From NCBI RefSeq assembly GCF_036924525.1, contig NZ_JAZHRU010000001.1:4927001-4991000 (forward strand): a stretch of 64,000 nucleotides of DNA. The letters are read 5' to 3'. The position numbers were made by a program, and so were the translations under genes. The stretch comes from Bradyrhizobium sp. AZCC 1719 (GTDB lineage: Bacteria > Pseudomonadota > Alphaproteobacteria > Rhizobiales > Xanthobacteraceae). Of the stretch, positions 25,721 through 34,991 are shown piece after piece. Numbering within the stretch: position 1 is the stretch's first letter; every line of letters starts with the position of its first letter. Below the pieces are notes generated by a model. It ran no database searches and was not told the origin of the DNA. It saw only the letters and a program-made list of their open reading frames with translations.

Positions 25721-27274
25721 ATGCAAAATCAAAGATTTGACGTCTCCGGGATTTTTCTCGGCGCGATCATGCTGGTTTCGATCTGCAGCGCTGCCGCATA
25801 CGCCCAAGACGCTGTGGAGTCCGCCTGGCCGACCAAGCAATGGCCAATTTCCACGCCGGAAGAGCAGGGCATGGACTCGGCGGCGCTTGCCAGGCTGGTC
25901 GAGTTCGGAGCAAGCCGCAGCTTCGACAGTTTGCTGATCGTTCGGCATGGCAAGATTGTTCTCGATGCCTACTACGCGCCGTATGCGGCGGATATTCCCC
26001 ACATCACCAACTCTGCCACCAAAGCTGTAATTGGCACCTTGACGGCGATCGCCTTGAAGGACGGGCTGCTGGACAGCGCGGACCGTCGAATGCTGGACTT
26101 TTTTGCAGACCGAAGCGTTGCGAATGTGGAGGAAAGGAAAAAGTCAATAACGGTCCAGAGCCTGCTGGACATGACGTCCGGAATAGAATGGGAAGAGCCT
26201 TTGAGCGGGCGGCCGGTTTCGACGATCGCTATGGAGCTTAGCCCGGACTGGATCAAATTCATCCTCGATCGTCAGATGTCGAACGCACCTGGAGACATCT
26301 TCAACTACAATAGCGGCAATTCGCATTTGCTTTCCGCTATTCTCACCAAGCTGACGGGGTTGAGTGCGTCGGATTATGCCAAGGCCAGGCTTTTCGGTCC
26401 GCTTGGGATCAGCACGTGGAATTGGCGGCGCGACCCGCAAGGTATCTCAACGGGAGGATACGGTCTGGCCTTGCTGCCTCGCGACATGGCGAAGATCGGC
26501 TATCTGTATCTGCGGCATGGCAAATGGGAAGGTAAGCCGCTTCTTCCACAAGGTTGGATCGAAAAGACAAGCGAAGCCTCGGTGAACATGAATTCGAAGC
26601 GGGAGCCGGAGCTAAGATATTCGAACTTCTTCTGGGCTCTACCCAAGAAGCAGGTTTACATGGCGGTCGGATACCATTGCCAGGTCATCATGGTGTTCCC
26701 CAAGCTGGATATCGTTGCGGTGACGACGGCCAGAGACTTTTGTCCATTCAGCAAAATGGCTGATGATATTTCCGGCGCGGTGAAATCCCAGACGGCGCTG
26801 CCGCCGGACCCCGCCGGCACAAATCTGCTTGCCGGCGTGATCCATGAGATATCAACCGAGAAACCGACCGAGGTTGGCGCAACGCCGGAGATCGCGTCTT
26901 TCATCTCGGGAAAGACATACAAATTCCTCGGCAACGCATTGAATGTGCGGTCGCTTTCGTTGACCCTTACTGGTCCGAATCCGCACTATGAGCTGGAAAT
27001 CAATAACCGGGATCCAGCGAGGCCACCGCTCAGGTTCACCGGCCCGATCGGGCTTGACGGGCTGTTTCGCAAAAGCGACCCGACGGCCTCCGGAGTTCTT
27101 GCGGCCAAGGGAAGATGGCTGGATGGCCAAACATTTGTGCTCGAGCGCCGGACGTTGGGAGCGGACGCTCCATTGCTAAAATGGACGCTAAGATTTGACG
27201 GTGGCACGCTCAATCTCCGTGGCAGCGACAGGCGCGGCCTTGAAGTTTCGATCACCGGAGAGTCCGGCGATTAG
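25721..27274 (+). CDS. Exported serine hydrolase, class C beta-lactamase fold
   Basis: The 517-residue product starts with a signal peptide (IFLGAIMLVSICSAAAYAQ) and a beta-lactamase/transpeptidase-like domain. The catalytic SxxK is in TNSATKAVIG and the Tyr-containing motif in FNYNSGNSHLLSAIL. The last 130 residues form a beta-rich tail of unknown role. Such proteins are usually periplasmic esterases or peptidases rather than true beta-lactamases. The ATG at 25721 is chosen for the signal peptide. Its stop overlaps that of a decayed gene on the other strand. Confidence 0.87.
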   Translation: MQNQRFDVSGIFLGAIMLVSICSAAAYAQDAVESAWPTKQWPISTPEEQGMDSAALARLVEFGASRSFDSLLIVRHGKIVLDAYYAPYAADIPHITNSATKAVIGTLTAIALKDGLLDSADRRMLDFFADRSVANVEERKKSITVQSLLDMTSGIEWEEPLSGRPVSTIAMELSPDWIKFILDRQMSNAPGDIFNYNSGNSHLLSAILTKLTGLSASDYAKARLFGPLGISTWNWRRDPQGISTGGYGLALLPRDMAKIGYLYLRHGKWEGKPLLPQGWIEKTSEASVNMNSKREPELRYSNFFWALPKKQVYMAVGYHCQVIMVFPKLDIVAVTTARDFCPFSKMADDISGAVKSQTALPPDPAGTNLLAGVIHEISTEKPTEVGATPEIASFISGKTYKFLGNALNVRSLSLTLTGPNPHYELEINNRDPARPPLRFTGPIGLDGLFRKSDPTASGVLAAKGRWLDGQTFVLERRTLGADAPLLKWTLRFDGGTLNLRGSDRRGLEVSITGESGD

Positions 27275-27595
27275 GCGCGCAAGACGTCCTGGCCGGCCTT
27301 CGCTCGCATCGCGTATAGCCCGAGCGCCGCAAGCGAGAACACCACCAGCACCACGCCGAGCGCGAACAGCGCGTTGGAGGAAATCGTCGCCGCGAGCGAG
27401 GAAGACCGTGATCGCTGCGGTGACCGCCGCGCTCGTGACGTTGAGCGACACCGCCATCTGCGGCAGCGACGGCAGCAGGATGTTGGTGGCGAGCGTTCCC
27501 GTGGCGGCTAGGCCTGCCAGGACGGCGATCTGCGGGACAGTGGAAGAAGCTTCCGAACGAGGGCCGGTGTCGATTGCTGCAGTCTGGTCGGCCAT
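27271..27595 (-). pseudogene. Remnant of a Bcr/CflA-type MFS multidrug transporter
   Basis: The N-terminal 65 residues read as the start of a Bcr/CflA drug exporter (AVLAGLAATGTLATNILLPS, then LPQMAVSLNVTSAAVTAAIT). After VFL the frame changes; in another frame a C-terminal tail follows (SSNALFALGVVLVVFSLAAL, ending KAGQDVLRA and a stop at 27271). About 290 central residues are missing at a junction near 27398-27405. This is an internal deletion with frameshift. The ribosomes would read through to 27188 in the wrong frame, so no working transporter is made. Confidence 0.8.
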
Positions 27596-27618
27596 GAGGG
27601 TTCCCGCTTTTGTATGAA

Positions 27619-27632
27619 ATGATATATATCAT
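27619..27632. promoter_or_regulatory. Perfect 14-bp palindrome upstream of the MFS remnant
   Basis: The sequence ATGATATATATCAT is a perfect palindrome 24 bases before the MFS remnant start and about 180 bases before the alpha/beta hydrolase. It stands out in GC-rich DNA and looks like an operator for a small dimeric regulator. No regulator gene of that kind is adjacent. Confidence 0.5.
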
Positions 27633-27813
27633 ATAAAGCTGCATGGGAAAGCACCAATGGGCTCCGGGCAATTAGGGCGGAGCAGAAAGCGCCTAGAAGC
27701 TGACATTTGATTCAGTTAGGTCGCGGGGTGCTATATCGACCGTCAACAGTTTGTCGGGGTGATATCAGCGGCGGTTGCAGGTCTCCCTATCCTTAGCTTT
27801 GGGTCAAATCCGA

Positions 27814-28620
27814 ATGGAATCATACGACGACGACCTTAAATTTTTCGAGGCGCATGGCGCTGCGCCCCTGCCTGCCGCGATCAATCAAGGCTTTGTGGAA
27901 CACGACGGTGCTCGAATCCGGTACGCGACGTACGGGTCGGGAGCTCCCGTGATCTTGCTGCATGGCGGCCTTGGGCATAGCGGCAATTGGGGCTATCAGG
28001 TTCCGGCGCTGGTCGCGTCGGGTTATCGCGCCGTGCTGATCGATAGCCGCGGCCATGGCCGCAGCACGCGCGATTCGCGGCCTTTCACGTATGAGTTGAT
28101 GGCGTCCGACGTTCTGGCCGTGATGAATGCGCTGCAAGTGGACAAGGCAGCCGTCGTCGGATGGAGCGATGGCGCCTGCACCGCTTTGATCCTCGCCATG
28201 AAGGCCGCCGAACGCGTTGCAGGCGTGTTTTTCTTCGGCTGCAACATGGACCCCAGCGGCACAAAAGAAATCGAGCCCAGCCCGGTTCTCGACCGGTGTT
28301 TCGGACGGCACGCCAAGGACTATGCCCAGCTATCAGCCACGCCGGACCAGTTCGACGCATTGGTTGAAGCTGTCGGCCAGATGATGAAGACCGAACCGAA
28401 TTATTCTGCGGGCGAGCTCGCCCACATCGATGTGCCTGTTGCGATCGTGCAGAGCGAGCACGACGAGTTCATCAAGCCCGAACATGCCGAATATCTTGCA
28501 CGGAGTATCGCGACAGCGGAATTGAAGATCCTGCCTGGTGTGAGCCATTTCGCGCCGCTGCAAAGGCCGAGGCAATTCAACAACGTCATGCTTGCTTTCC
28601 TCCGCAAGGTTCTTTCTTGA
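27814..28620 (+). CDS. Alpha/beta hydrolase
   Basis: The 268-residue product has the alpha/beta hydrolase fold: oxyanion motif LLHGGLGHSGNWGYQ, nucleophile elbow VVGWSDGACTA with the catalytic serine, an acid in QSEHDEFI and the histidine in PGVSHFAPLQ. No membrane segment or signal is visible. The substrate is unknown; such enzymes act on esters, lactones or epoxides. The ATG at 27814 is preferred; an upstream non-ATG start at 27775 is possible. The gene seems to stand alone. Confidence 0.88.
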   Translation: MESYDDDLKFFEAHGAAPLPAAINQGFVEHDGARIRYATYGSGAPVILLHGGLGHSGNWGYQVPALVASGYRAVLIDSRGHGRSTRDSRPFTYELMASDVLAVMNALQVDKAAVVGWSDGACTALILAMKAAERVAGVFFFGCNMDPSGTKEIEPSPVLDRCFGRHAKDYAQLSATPDQFDALVEAVGQMMKTEPNYSAGELAHIDVPVAIVQSEHDEFIKPEHAEYLARSIATAELKILPGVSHFAPLQRPRQFNNVMLAFLRKVLS

Positions 28621-28750
28621 GGGAAACAATACGCCTCGGTGCTTCGCCAGTCCGCTTTTTGGTCACCGCCGCCATAGGACTGCTTCGCAGCAAGCGGAGA
28701 AGGGTCGTCGCGTTGCTCCTCGCAATGACGGCTTCGATTGGCGCCAACCG
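28621..28750. repeat. Intergenic repeat-like stretch
   Basis: This segment includes GCTTCGCAGCAAGCGG and GTCGCGTTGCTCCTCGCAAT, ending in GACGGCTTCGATTGG. TTGCTCCCTTGCGCAAACGC and GGCAATGACGG after era (about 5206-5250) share the tail. It has no coding signal and seems to be a fragment of a dispersed element. Confidence 0.45.
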
Positions 28751-29995
28751 CTAACAGCCTGCCGGCTCGCCCACCATGTCCGGCTGTCGCGCCAGCGAGA
28801 CTGCGGGCGATAGCAGGATCACCAGCGCCTGCGCCGCGAAGATGGCGGCTGCCAGATAGAGGCAGGCTTCCGCGCCGTAGAGACCGCCGACAATAGCGCC
28901 CAGCGCCGAGCCGAGCGGGCGGGCGCCATAGCTCATGATGTTGATGGCGGAGACGCGCCCGAGCAGCGACGGCGGGGTTACCGATTGGCGCAGCGTGGTG
29001 GTCGAGATCACCCAGAGGATCGGGCCGGCGCCGAGCAGGAAGAAGCTCAGCCCGGCGAGCCACGGCGTCGGCACGATCGCCGTCAGCGCCATCACGGCGG
29101 CGGCGACGAAACCGGTCACCGGCCCAAGCCCGATCACGGTGCCGAAGGCCAGCCGCTGCATCACCCGCGTGGCAGACAGCGCGCCCGCCACCATGCCGAC
29201 GCCGTACATCGCCAGCGTCACGCCGACGCCGGTGGCTGATAGTCCGAGATGGCGAACGGCGTAGGGTACGAACACCGCAAGCAGCAGGAACGACGCCGTA
29301 TTGAAGATGAACTGCGTGATGAACACGGGCCGCAGCAGCGGATGATGCAACACGAACGCGGCGCCTTCCCTGATCTCCTGCAGGGGATGGCGGCGCGGGG
29401 CGGGGGCGCGCGCCGGTTCATAGATGCCCGACAGCAGCACGACGGCGATCACCGACAATGCGGCGGCAAAGCCGAACGCAGGCGCCGCACCGACCCACCC
29501 GACCAGCACGCCGCCGAGCGCCGGACCGCTCGCGAACGCCACGGTGCGCGCCAGTTCGATGCGCGCGTTCGCCGCGGGCAGTTGCTCCGAATTGACCAGC
29601 GATGGCACCAAAGCGGGCGCGGCGACGCTGTAGGCCACGGTGCCGCATACAGCGACGAAGCCGAGTAGCGAGAGCAGCGGCAGCGTGATTGCGCCGAGCC
29701 AGATCAGCAGCAGCGTCGCCGCCAGCGCAGCTGCGCGCAGCGCTTCGGAGGCCGCCATCACCCAGCGCCGCGAGATGCGGTCGGCGAGGAGACCGGCGGG
29801 AATCGCAAACAGGATGAAGGGCAGCGTCAGCGCGGTCTGCAATAGCCCGGTCTGGCCTTCGCCAACACCAAGCAGCAGCACCGCAACGATGGGCGCTGCG
29901 GCCAGCGCAATCTGCTCGGCCGATTGCGCGGCGAGGTTCGACCAGGCCAGACGGTTGAAAGTCGGCGGCAGGCGAGGGGTCGGAGCGGGTGACAT
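28751..29995 (-). CDS. MFS exporter (EntS-like)
   Basis: The 414-residue product is an MFS permease of the MFS_3/EntS type. It begins RLAWSNLAAQSAEQIALAAA, has motif A as IPAGLLADRISRRWVMAASE, and ends with VSAINIMSYGARPLGSALGA, a stretch typical of EntS-like exporters. Such proteins export siderophores or drugs. No siderophore genes are nearby, so the substrate is open. The ATG at 29995 is chosen because the open frame upstream runs through a repeat. Confidence 0.88.
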   Translation of the reverse strand: MSPAPTPRLPPTFNRLAWSNLAAQSAEQIALAAAPIVAVLLLGVGEGQTGLLQTALTLPFILFAIPAGLLADRISRRWVMAASEALRAAALAATLLLIWLGAITLPLLSLLGFVAVCGTVAYSVAAPALVPSLVNSEQLPAANARIELARTVAFASGPALGGVLVGWVGAAPAFGFAAALSVIAVVLLSGIYEPARAPAPRRHPLQEIREGAAFVLHHPLLRPVFITQFIFNTASFLLLAVFVPYAVRHLGLSATGVGVTLAMYGVGMVAGALSATRVMQRLAFGTVIGLGPVTGFVAAAVMALTAIVPTPWLAGLSFFLLGAGPILWVISTTTLRQSVTPPSLLGRVSAINIMSYGARPLGSALGAIVGGLYGAEACLYLAAAIFAAQALVILLSPAVSLARQPDMVGEPAGC

Positions 29996-30329
29996 GACAG
30001 TTTCCTTGGAAAATTCGATTCTCGCCTCATTGTCTGGTCTGAGGACGATCAAACCCACCCGTTTCCCGATAAGCCTGTCTACAAACAAAAACCTCCGCAC
30101 GCTGACGTGTGGAGGCGTACCGTTTGCGTGAGGCGGGCCGCGGTCATTCCGGGGCGATGCGAAGCATCGAACTATGGGGCGCCCTCGCGCCCCTGAGAAT
30201 CTCGAGATTCTCAGATGTGCAATGCACATCTTAGTTCGTTTCGCGCCCCGGAATGACGATGACGATTTGATTTCCGGCCAACACGAGAAGGACCCCGTCA
30301 ATCCGTAGAAGTTGTCCCGTGAGTTCGCA
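29996..30329. other. Intergenic region between the MFS exporter and the peroxidase
   Basis: The 334 bases hold a family B repeat (30143-30257) and probably the MFS promoter. Beyond that I see no gene or RNA. Confidence 0.4.
30143..30257. repeat. Palindromic repeat, family B copy 1
   Basis: The element starts GTCATTCCGGGGCGATGCG and ends CGCCCCGGAATGAC, an inverted pair. Inside are GAGAATCTCGAGATTCTC and ATGTGCAATGCACAT hairpins. Copies with the same ends are at 46393-46466 and 50258-50338. Confidence 0.8.
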
Positions 30330-32351
30330 TCAAACGTCGAACAGGAAATCGTGCTTTGTCAGTTCATGAGGCCGCACGTCGGTGAGTTCGATCCGGTCGT
30401 CACCGACCTGGACCACCGTGTTCCCATGGTCGCCCCAGATTCTCACATCGCGAAAGTCCAGACAGCCGGCATTCTCAAACACCAGCATGTCGACGCCCGG
30501 ATCGAAGTCGGTGATCTCAGCCTTGGTGGAGCCGAAATCAAACACGAAGCGGTCCGCGCCGTCATTGCCCGTCATCGTCTGCTTGCCGGTTCCGGCGAAC
30601 AGATAATCGCCCTGCGGACCGCCGATCAGCGTGTCGTTGCCATCGGAGCCGATAACGATCTGGCGGGCTTCGGGGTCTTCGGACCCCACGCCGCCAGCAA
30701 GGCCAGTATGCCGCGAGTAGGTTACGAAGACATCGTCCTGGATATGCTCGGTGTCGGTATTGCGCAGAATGATATCCGCCAGCGTCGTGCCCTTGATCTC
30801 GGATAACGTCTTGGAATCGAACCCCTGATTCTCAAACCAGAACCGGTCGCCATCGCGCAACGCCTCGAACTGCATCGTAATGATGGCCTGGAAGGTTTCA
30901 CCGACCAGCGCGCCGGGGACGTGATTTTCCGACAGGCCACCGGTCCACAGACCGACATTGTTGACATTGCCGTAAGCTGCTTTCAGTCCGGCCAGCGTCT
31001 CCGGGTCGCTCGTGATTTGGCTGAAATCCGTGTAGGGCTCGAGGCCGAGTGCTTCTCGGGTCTGGTTGAGCGTGCCGAGGCCAAGGTCGCGGGCGCGCTG
31101 GATGTTGATCGCGGCGAGATCCATAGACACCGGTGGATCGAAAAGAAAATTGCGCAGGTCGTCGACGATGCGCGCGTCGAGTGCTTGTGATGGATCGGCG
31201 GCCAGGTGGCGCAATTGTCCATCGGCGCCGCCATTGTCGTTGAAGTTTGCAGCCGGCTGGAAGAATACATCCTTCAGGTCTTCCTCGGAGCCGGCGATGA
31301 CTTCGCCGTTTTCCGCAAGGCCTTCGGTTTCGCCCGACACGATCGAATGCCCGAAGCGGAACGCCGCGGCGACGAATTCCAGCGTGAGGTGGGGATCGAC
31401 GTTGGGGTCATAGCCGTCGTAAGGCGTAAGCGCGTTCTTGCCGACGAGGTTAGGCAGGAACTCCGAATAGGTGATGTTGGCGATTTCCGCTGTCACGATG
31501 GCGCGCGCGTGATTGTAGAGTTGGTCGCCGCTCCAGTTCGGGTGTTCGACGTGCAGTCGGTCAACCCAATAATTGTGCTCGCGCACGAATAGCGTTTGCA
31601 GCGCGGTGAGCGCCGGATTTTCTGCGGCGCGGACGTCGCCGGCCACGACCATACCGTCGACGATCGGCAGGTTGCTGCCCTGCGACGTCAACATGTGACC
31701 ATCGGCGGTGCGCAGGCTGGCCGCGGTCGCGGCGTTGGATCCATAGACCATCGAGGCATCCAGCCAGGCGGTATTGGAATTGACCGCCATGGCCGGGTTG
31801 GATGTGCCCGCACCGGTCGTGGGATCGATGACGGCGCGGGTGATCGGAATGACGGTGCCGGCGGGGAGCACGGGATCGCCCGCGGGCACCACGACGCTGA
31901 TATCGCTGACGCCATCCGTCCGGGTCAGCGTCATGTCATGATCGATGAATTGGCCCCATGCGTACATGAAGGCGGAAACGCCTTCCGGGTTCGCCACATC
32001 AGGGTCGCCCGCGCCGACCACAAGATTGCTGATGGTGCGGGGATTGTTGCCGCCGAGCGGAACAGAAATGCCGTCGGCAAAATGCGCCGGGCCAATGCGT
32101 CCGAATTCAGTTCCGGCAGAGTTGAGGGTGGAATCGGATTGATTGTTCTGCGAACCGTCGAAGCTGCGGTATTCGATTTTTGCCGGCTTCGGATCCGGTG
32201 GGCACGGCCAACCGTGAGGGCCATGGTGCTCACCCGGGCCATGCGAGCCGTGCGGTCGGTGCGGCACTTGAAAATGGCCAAGAAAATCGCCGAAGTGAAA
32301 ATCGTCGTTTCTGTCTTGGTGTGCCTCCCAAGTCCGCTTGAACTGACGCAT
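30330..32351 (-). CDS. Animal-type haem peroxidase with RTX-like C-terminus
   Basis: The 673-residue protein belongs to the peroxidase-cyclooxygenase superfamily. The distal-haem motif WGQFIDHDMTLT has the expected histidine, and AAAFRFGHSIVSGE the proximal histidine; INIQRARDLGLGTLNQTRE is a further family signature. From about residue 575, GSDGNDTLIGGPQGDYLFAG and GNDGADRFVF are calcium-binding RTX-like repeats. There is no Sec signal, and the first 55 residues are His/Pro-rich (HRPHGSHGPGEHHGPHG), so type I secretion is likely. It probably oxidises phenolics or halides outside the cell. The promoter carries a TTGCAA-type motif shared with mntH. Confidence 0.9.
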   Translation of the reverse strand: MRQFKRTWEAHQDRNDDFHFGDFLGHFQVPHRPHGSHGPGEHHGPHGWPCPPDPKPAKIEYRSFDGSQNNQSDSTLNSAGTEFGRIGPAHFADGISVPLGGNNPRTISNLVVGAGDPDVANPEGVSAFMYAWGQFIDHDMTLTRTDGVSDISVVVPAGDPVLPAGTVIPITRAVIDPTTGAGTSNPAMAVNSNTAWLDASMVYGSNAATAASLRTADGHMLTSQGSNLPIVDGMVVAGDVRAAENPALTALQTLFVREHNYWVDRLHVEHPNWSGDQLYNHARAIVTAEIANITYSEFLPNLVGKNALTPYDGYDPNVDPHLTLEFVAAAFRFGHSIVSGETEGLAENGEVIAGSEEDLKDVFFQPAANFNDNGGADGQLRHLAADPSQALDARIVDDLRNFLFDPPVSMDLAAINIQRARDLGLGTLNQTREALGLEPYTDFSQITSDPETLAGLKAAYGNVNNVGLWTGGLSENHVPGALVGETFQAIITMQFEALRDGDRFWFENQGFDSKTLSEIKGTTLADIILRNTDTEHIQDDVFVTYSRHTGLAGGVGSEDPEARQIVIGSDGNDTLIGGPQGDYLFAGTGKQTMTGNDGADRFVFDFGSTKAEITDFDPGVDMLVFENAGCLDFRDVRIWGDHGNTVVQVGDDRIELTDVRPHELTKHDFLFDV

Positions 32352-32365
32352 TTGAATGCTCCCTC

Positions 32366-32420
32366 AGTTGCAATTGCGAATTAGTTGCAATTGGTGTCAC
32401 GAATGAGAGGCATTTGCAAT
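32366..32420. promoter_or_regulatory. TTGCAA-type repeats upstream of the peroxidase gene (Mur-like)
   Basis: Within 70 bases before the peroxidase ATG are AGTTGCAATTGCGAATT, AGTTGCAATTGG and CATTTGCAATAAGG. The AGTTGCAA and TTGCAATAAG units also occur before mntH (36188-36236). Bradyrhizobium Mur/Fur sites are described as repeated hexamers, so Mn-dependent repression by Mur is a reasonable guess; Irr or another Fur-family protein is an alternative. Confidence 0.5.
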
Positions 32421-32480
32421 AAGGAAGTGAAGGCCGCCTGCGTGCTTCCCGACAACTGACAGGTGGAGAAGGGCTCCAGC

Positions 32481-32513
32481 AAAAAGGCCCGCCGCGCGAA
32501 TGGCGGCAGGCCT
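32481..32513 (-). terminator. Rho-independent terminator of the pspA-yqiJ-yqiK operon
   Basis: On the minus strand GGCCTGCCGCC and GGCGGGCC pair across an ATTCGCGC loop and are followed by five T residues. It lies 35 bases after the yqiK stop. Confidence 0.75.
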
Positions 32514-32547
32514 CGATTTGAACGGTGGTTCGGCTGCTTCTGCTTGA

Positions 32548-34335
32548 CTACGACTTGGGGCCGAGGGTCGCCTTGCCCGTTCCCGAGATGGTCGCGGGCG
32601 GTGTTGCTACCTCATCCGCATCATCTTCATCCGTATCATCTTCGATCGCAGGCAGTTCGGCCGGACTGGCGAGCTGCTGCGCGGCCAGCGCGCTGGTCAG
32701 GCTGGTTAGCGCGTCCGGACCGGCCGCGAATCCACCCTCGGCGAGGATCTTGTCGATAATCGGCTTGAACGCCGAGACCGACAGCAACTGCGCAGCAAGG
32801 CCATCGCCCAGACCAAGCCCGTTGCCATGGCCGTTCATCGCGCCATTGCCGCCGCCACGGCCGAGCAGGCCGCCGGTGTCGAAGATCCGGATGTCGGAAA
32901 TCTTCTCGATCGGCTTGACCGCTTCGGCCAGCGCGTTCGGGATGATGTTGATGCGCGCCAGGGTGAGATCGTAGTCGACCATCGCCTGAGAGAGCTTGTT
33001 GCGCGCTTCCGCCTTCAACGCGGCCACCTCGGCCTCGGCCTGGCCGAGCGATTTGACGCCGGCCGCGCGGGTCGTCGCCGCCTCGGCGTCGGCCTTGGCC
33101 AGCATGGTAATGGCTTCCGCCTTGTTGTTCGCGGCCTGGTTCTCGGCTTCCGCCATCACGGTGATCGGCATCGCCTCGGTCTCGGCGGCCTTGCGCGCCG
33201 CGATCACGTTGATGATCTTGTCGCGTTCGGCGATTTCGACGGCTTTGGCGGTGGTGACCTTTTCCTCGGCCGCAATCGCCAGCGCACGCGCGGTCTCGGC
33301 GACGGTCTGCGCTTCCGACTGCTCCTTGCTCTTGGTCGCGATCGCAATCGCACTTTCCTGCGCCACGATCTGCAGGTCGCGCTCCATCTCGGTATTGCGG
33401 CGTTTCACCGCGAGATCGGCTTCGATCTTTCTGGTGTCGCGCAACTGGTTGGCTTCGGTCTGCTTGTTGGCGACCGCCAGTTCCTGCTGGATGCGGTACT
33501 CGGCCTCGTTCTGCAGCGCGGTTTGCTCGACCTGCGCAGTCTGCGCGCGCATCGCGGCGGTCTTGTTGGCGATGTCGCGCTGCTGGGCCAGTTCCGCCTC
33601 GCGCTTGGTGGCCTCGATCGTCAGCGTGGTCTGGCGGGCGACGAGGTCCTGCTGCGCGATGTTGACCTCGGTGGTGCGGACGATCTGGTTGCGCTCCTGT
33701 TCGCGCTCGCGCGTGATCTTGGTCAGCGTCGTCAGACCGTGGGCGTCGAAGAAGTTGCTCGGGTTGAAATGCTTGATATCGCTCTGGTCGAGACGGGTCA
33801 GCGACACCGATTCGAGCTCAAGGCCGTTGTTCTGGATGTCAGCGCCGACGGCGTCCTGCACCGATTTCACGAACGTCGCGCGCTGCTCCTGCAGCTCTTC
33901 CAGGTTCATGGTGGCGGCCACTGAACGCAGGCCGTCGACGAATTTGGCCTCGATCAGTTCGCGCAGCTCGCCTGCATTTTGGGTGCGGCTGCCGAGCGTC
34001 TGCGCGGCGAGCGCGATCGAGGAAGTATCGGGTTTGACGCGCAGATAGAATTCGGCGCCGATGTCGACGCGCATGCGGTCCTTGGTGATCAGCGAGTCCG
34101 GGCCGCCGCGGGCGACCTCCAGCCGCAGCGTCTTCAGATTGACCGCGGCGACGGAGTGGAACACCGGAAGGACGATCGAGCCGCCGTCGAGCACGACCTT
34201 CTGGCCGCCTAATCCGGTGCGGACATAGGCTTCATCACGGGTCGAGCGGCGGTACAGTTTGGCAAGCAGTAAACCGATAACAAGAACGGCGATAACGCCA
34301 ATCGTGACGGGTATTGCAAGTTCCCACATGTTCAA
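32548..34335 (-). CDS. yqiK: Flotillin-like protein YqiK
   Basis: The 595-residue protein has one N-terminal membrane anchor (IPVTIGVIAVLVIGLLLAKL) and then an SPFH/band-7 domain (about residues 35-200, VVLDGGSIVLPVFHSVAAVN). A long Ala/Glu-rich coiled coil follows (about 210-480) with flotillin-type repeats such as AEAEATTRAAGV-like AKADAEAATTRAAGVKSLGQ. The tail has GGLLGRGGGNGAMNGHGNGL and an acidic DDTDEDDADE stretch. Flotillins organise membrane microdomains. It overlaps yqiJ by four bases and is the last gene of a three-gene operon. E. coli YqiK is similar in length and also follows YqiJ. Confidence 0.93.
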   Translation of the reverse strand: MNMWELAIPVTIGVIAVLVIGLLLAKLYRRSTRDEAYVRTGLGGQKVVLDGGSIVLPVFHSVAAVNLKTLRLEVARGGPDSLITKDRMRVDIGAEFYLRVKPDTSSIALAAQTLGSRTQNAGELRELIEAKFVDGLRSVAATMNLEELQEQRATFVKSVQDAVGADIQNNGLELESVSLTRLDQSDIKHFNPSNFFDAHGLTTLTKITREREQERNQIVRTTEVNIAQQDLVARQTTLTIEATKREAELAQQRDIANKTAAMRAQTAQVEQTALQNEAEYRIQQELAVANKQTEANQLRDTRKIEADLAVKRRNTEMERDLQIVAQESAIAIATKSKEQSEAQTVAETARALAIAAEEKVTTAKAVEIAERDKIINVIAARKAAETEAMPITVMAEAENQAANNKAEAITMLAKADAEAATTRAAGVKSLGQAEAEVAALKAEARNKLSQAMVDYDLTLARINIIPNALAEAVKPIEKISDIRIFDTGGLLGRGGGNGAMNGHGNGLGLGDGLAAQLLSVSAFKPIIDKILAEGGFAAGPDALTSLTSALAAQQLASPAELPAIEDDTDEDDADEVATPPATISGTGKATLGPKS

Positions 34336-34991
34336 GCCCTGTCTGAACGTTGTTGCGCAATGAGGTCGGCTGGTGCGGAAATGGCGATAAAGCTCTTGGC
34401 ATCACGATCGACCAGCAACACGCTGGCGCCGACCGGGAGCGGCGTGGATTCGGGACTGGCGCGCGCCACCAGAGAGTGCCAGTTGCCGAAGACATCCTTG
34501 AGACGGACGCGGCCGGGCAATCCCTGGTCGAGTGGCCCGACCGAAACTTCGGCGACCTGGCCGATGAAATCGGCCTGGTCCACCGCATAGGTCTCGTCGC
34601 GCGGGATGATGCGGGCGATGCCGCGGCTGGTGACACGGATCGCGGGGAGGCTGACACCCGCGGCGGCGATCGCCGCGATCACGACCGGAATCGAAATTCC
34701 CACACCGTGCGCGAGCCCCTGCAAAAAGAATCCCGCAATCGAAAACACGCCGAGTGCGAGGACGATCAGGATCAGCAGGGGTAGCCGCCCCGCATTGACC
34801 CACAGGAACAGGCCGCCCAATCCGTCACCACTGTCGACGTCGACGGCAACTTCTTTTCCGAAGAGTTCGCCGAGCGAGAAGCCGATCAGCATCGCCAGCA
34901 ATTCGATGCCGCCGAGCGCCATCATGATGGCGGCAGCCACGGCGAAAGGCCGCACGTCCGGCGCTAGCAGGATGTCGGTCAGGGCACTCAT
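34332..34991 (-). CDS. yqiJ: YqiJ-family membrane protein with OB-fold
   Basis: The 219-residue protein has an N-terminal pair of hydrophobic segments (FAVAAAIMMALGGIELLAML and GRLPLLILIVLALGVFSIAG), a third helix (VVIAAIAAAGVSLPAI), and a C-terminal OB-like beta domain (IGQVAEVSVGPLDQGLPGRV to VLLVDRDAKSFIAI). This matches the NfeD-like partners of flotillins: the OB domain is thought to help SPFH proteins organise. Start and stop overlaps with both neighbours show a tightly coupled operon. Confidence 0.9.
   Translation of the reverse strand: MSALTDILLAPDVRPFAVAAAIMMALGGIELLAMLIGFSLGELFGKEVAVDVDSGDGLGGLFLWVNAGRLPLLILIVLALGVFSIAGFFLQGLAHGVGISIPVVIAAIAAAGVSLPAIRVTSRGIARIIPRDETYAVDQADFIGQVAEVSVGPLDQGLPGRVRLKDVFGNWHSLVARASPESTPLPVGASVLLVDRDAKSFIAISAPADLIAQQRSDRA

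Noticed and set aside
30143..30257. Insertion sequence at the family B repeat
   Set aside because: It is short, palindromic, lacks a transposase and has several intergenic copies, so it is a REP-like element.
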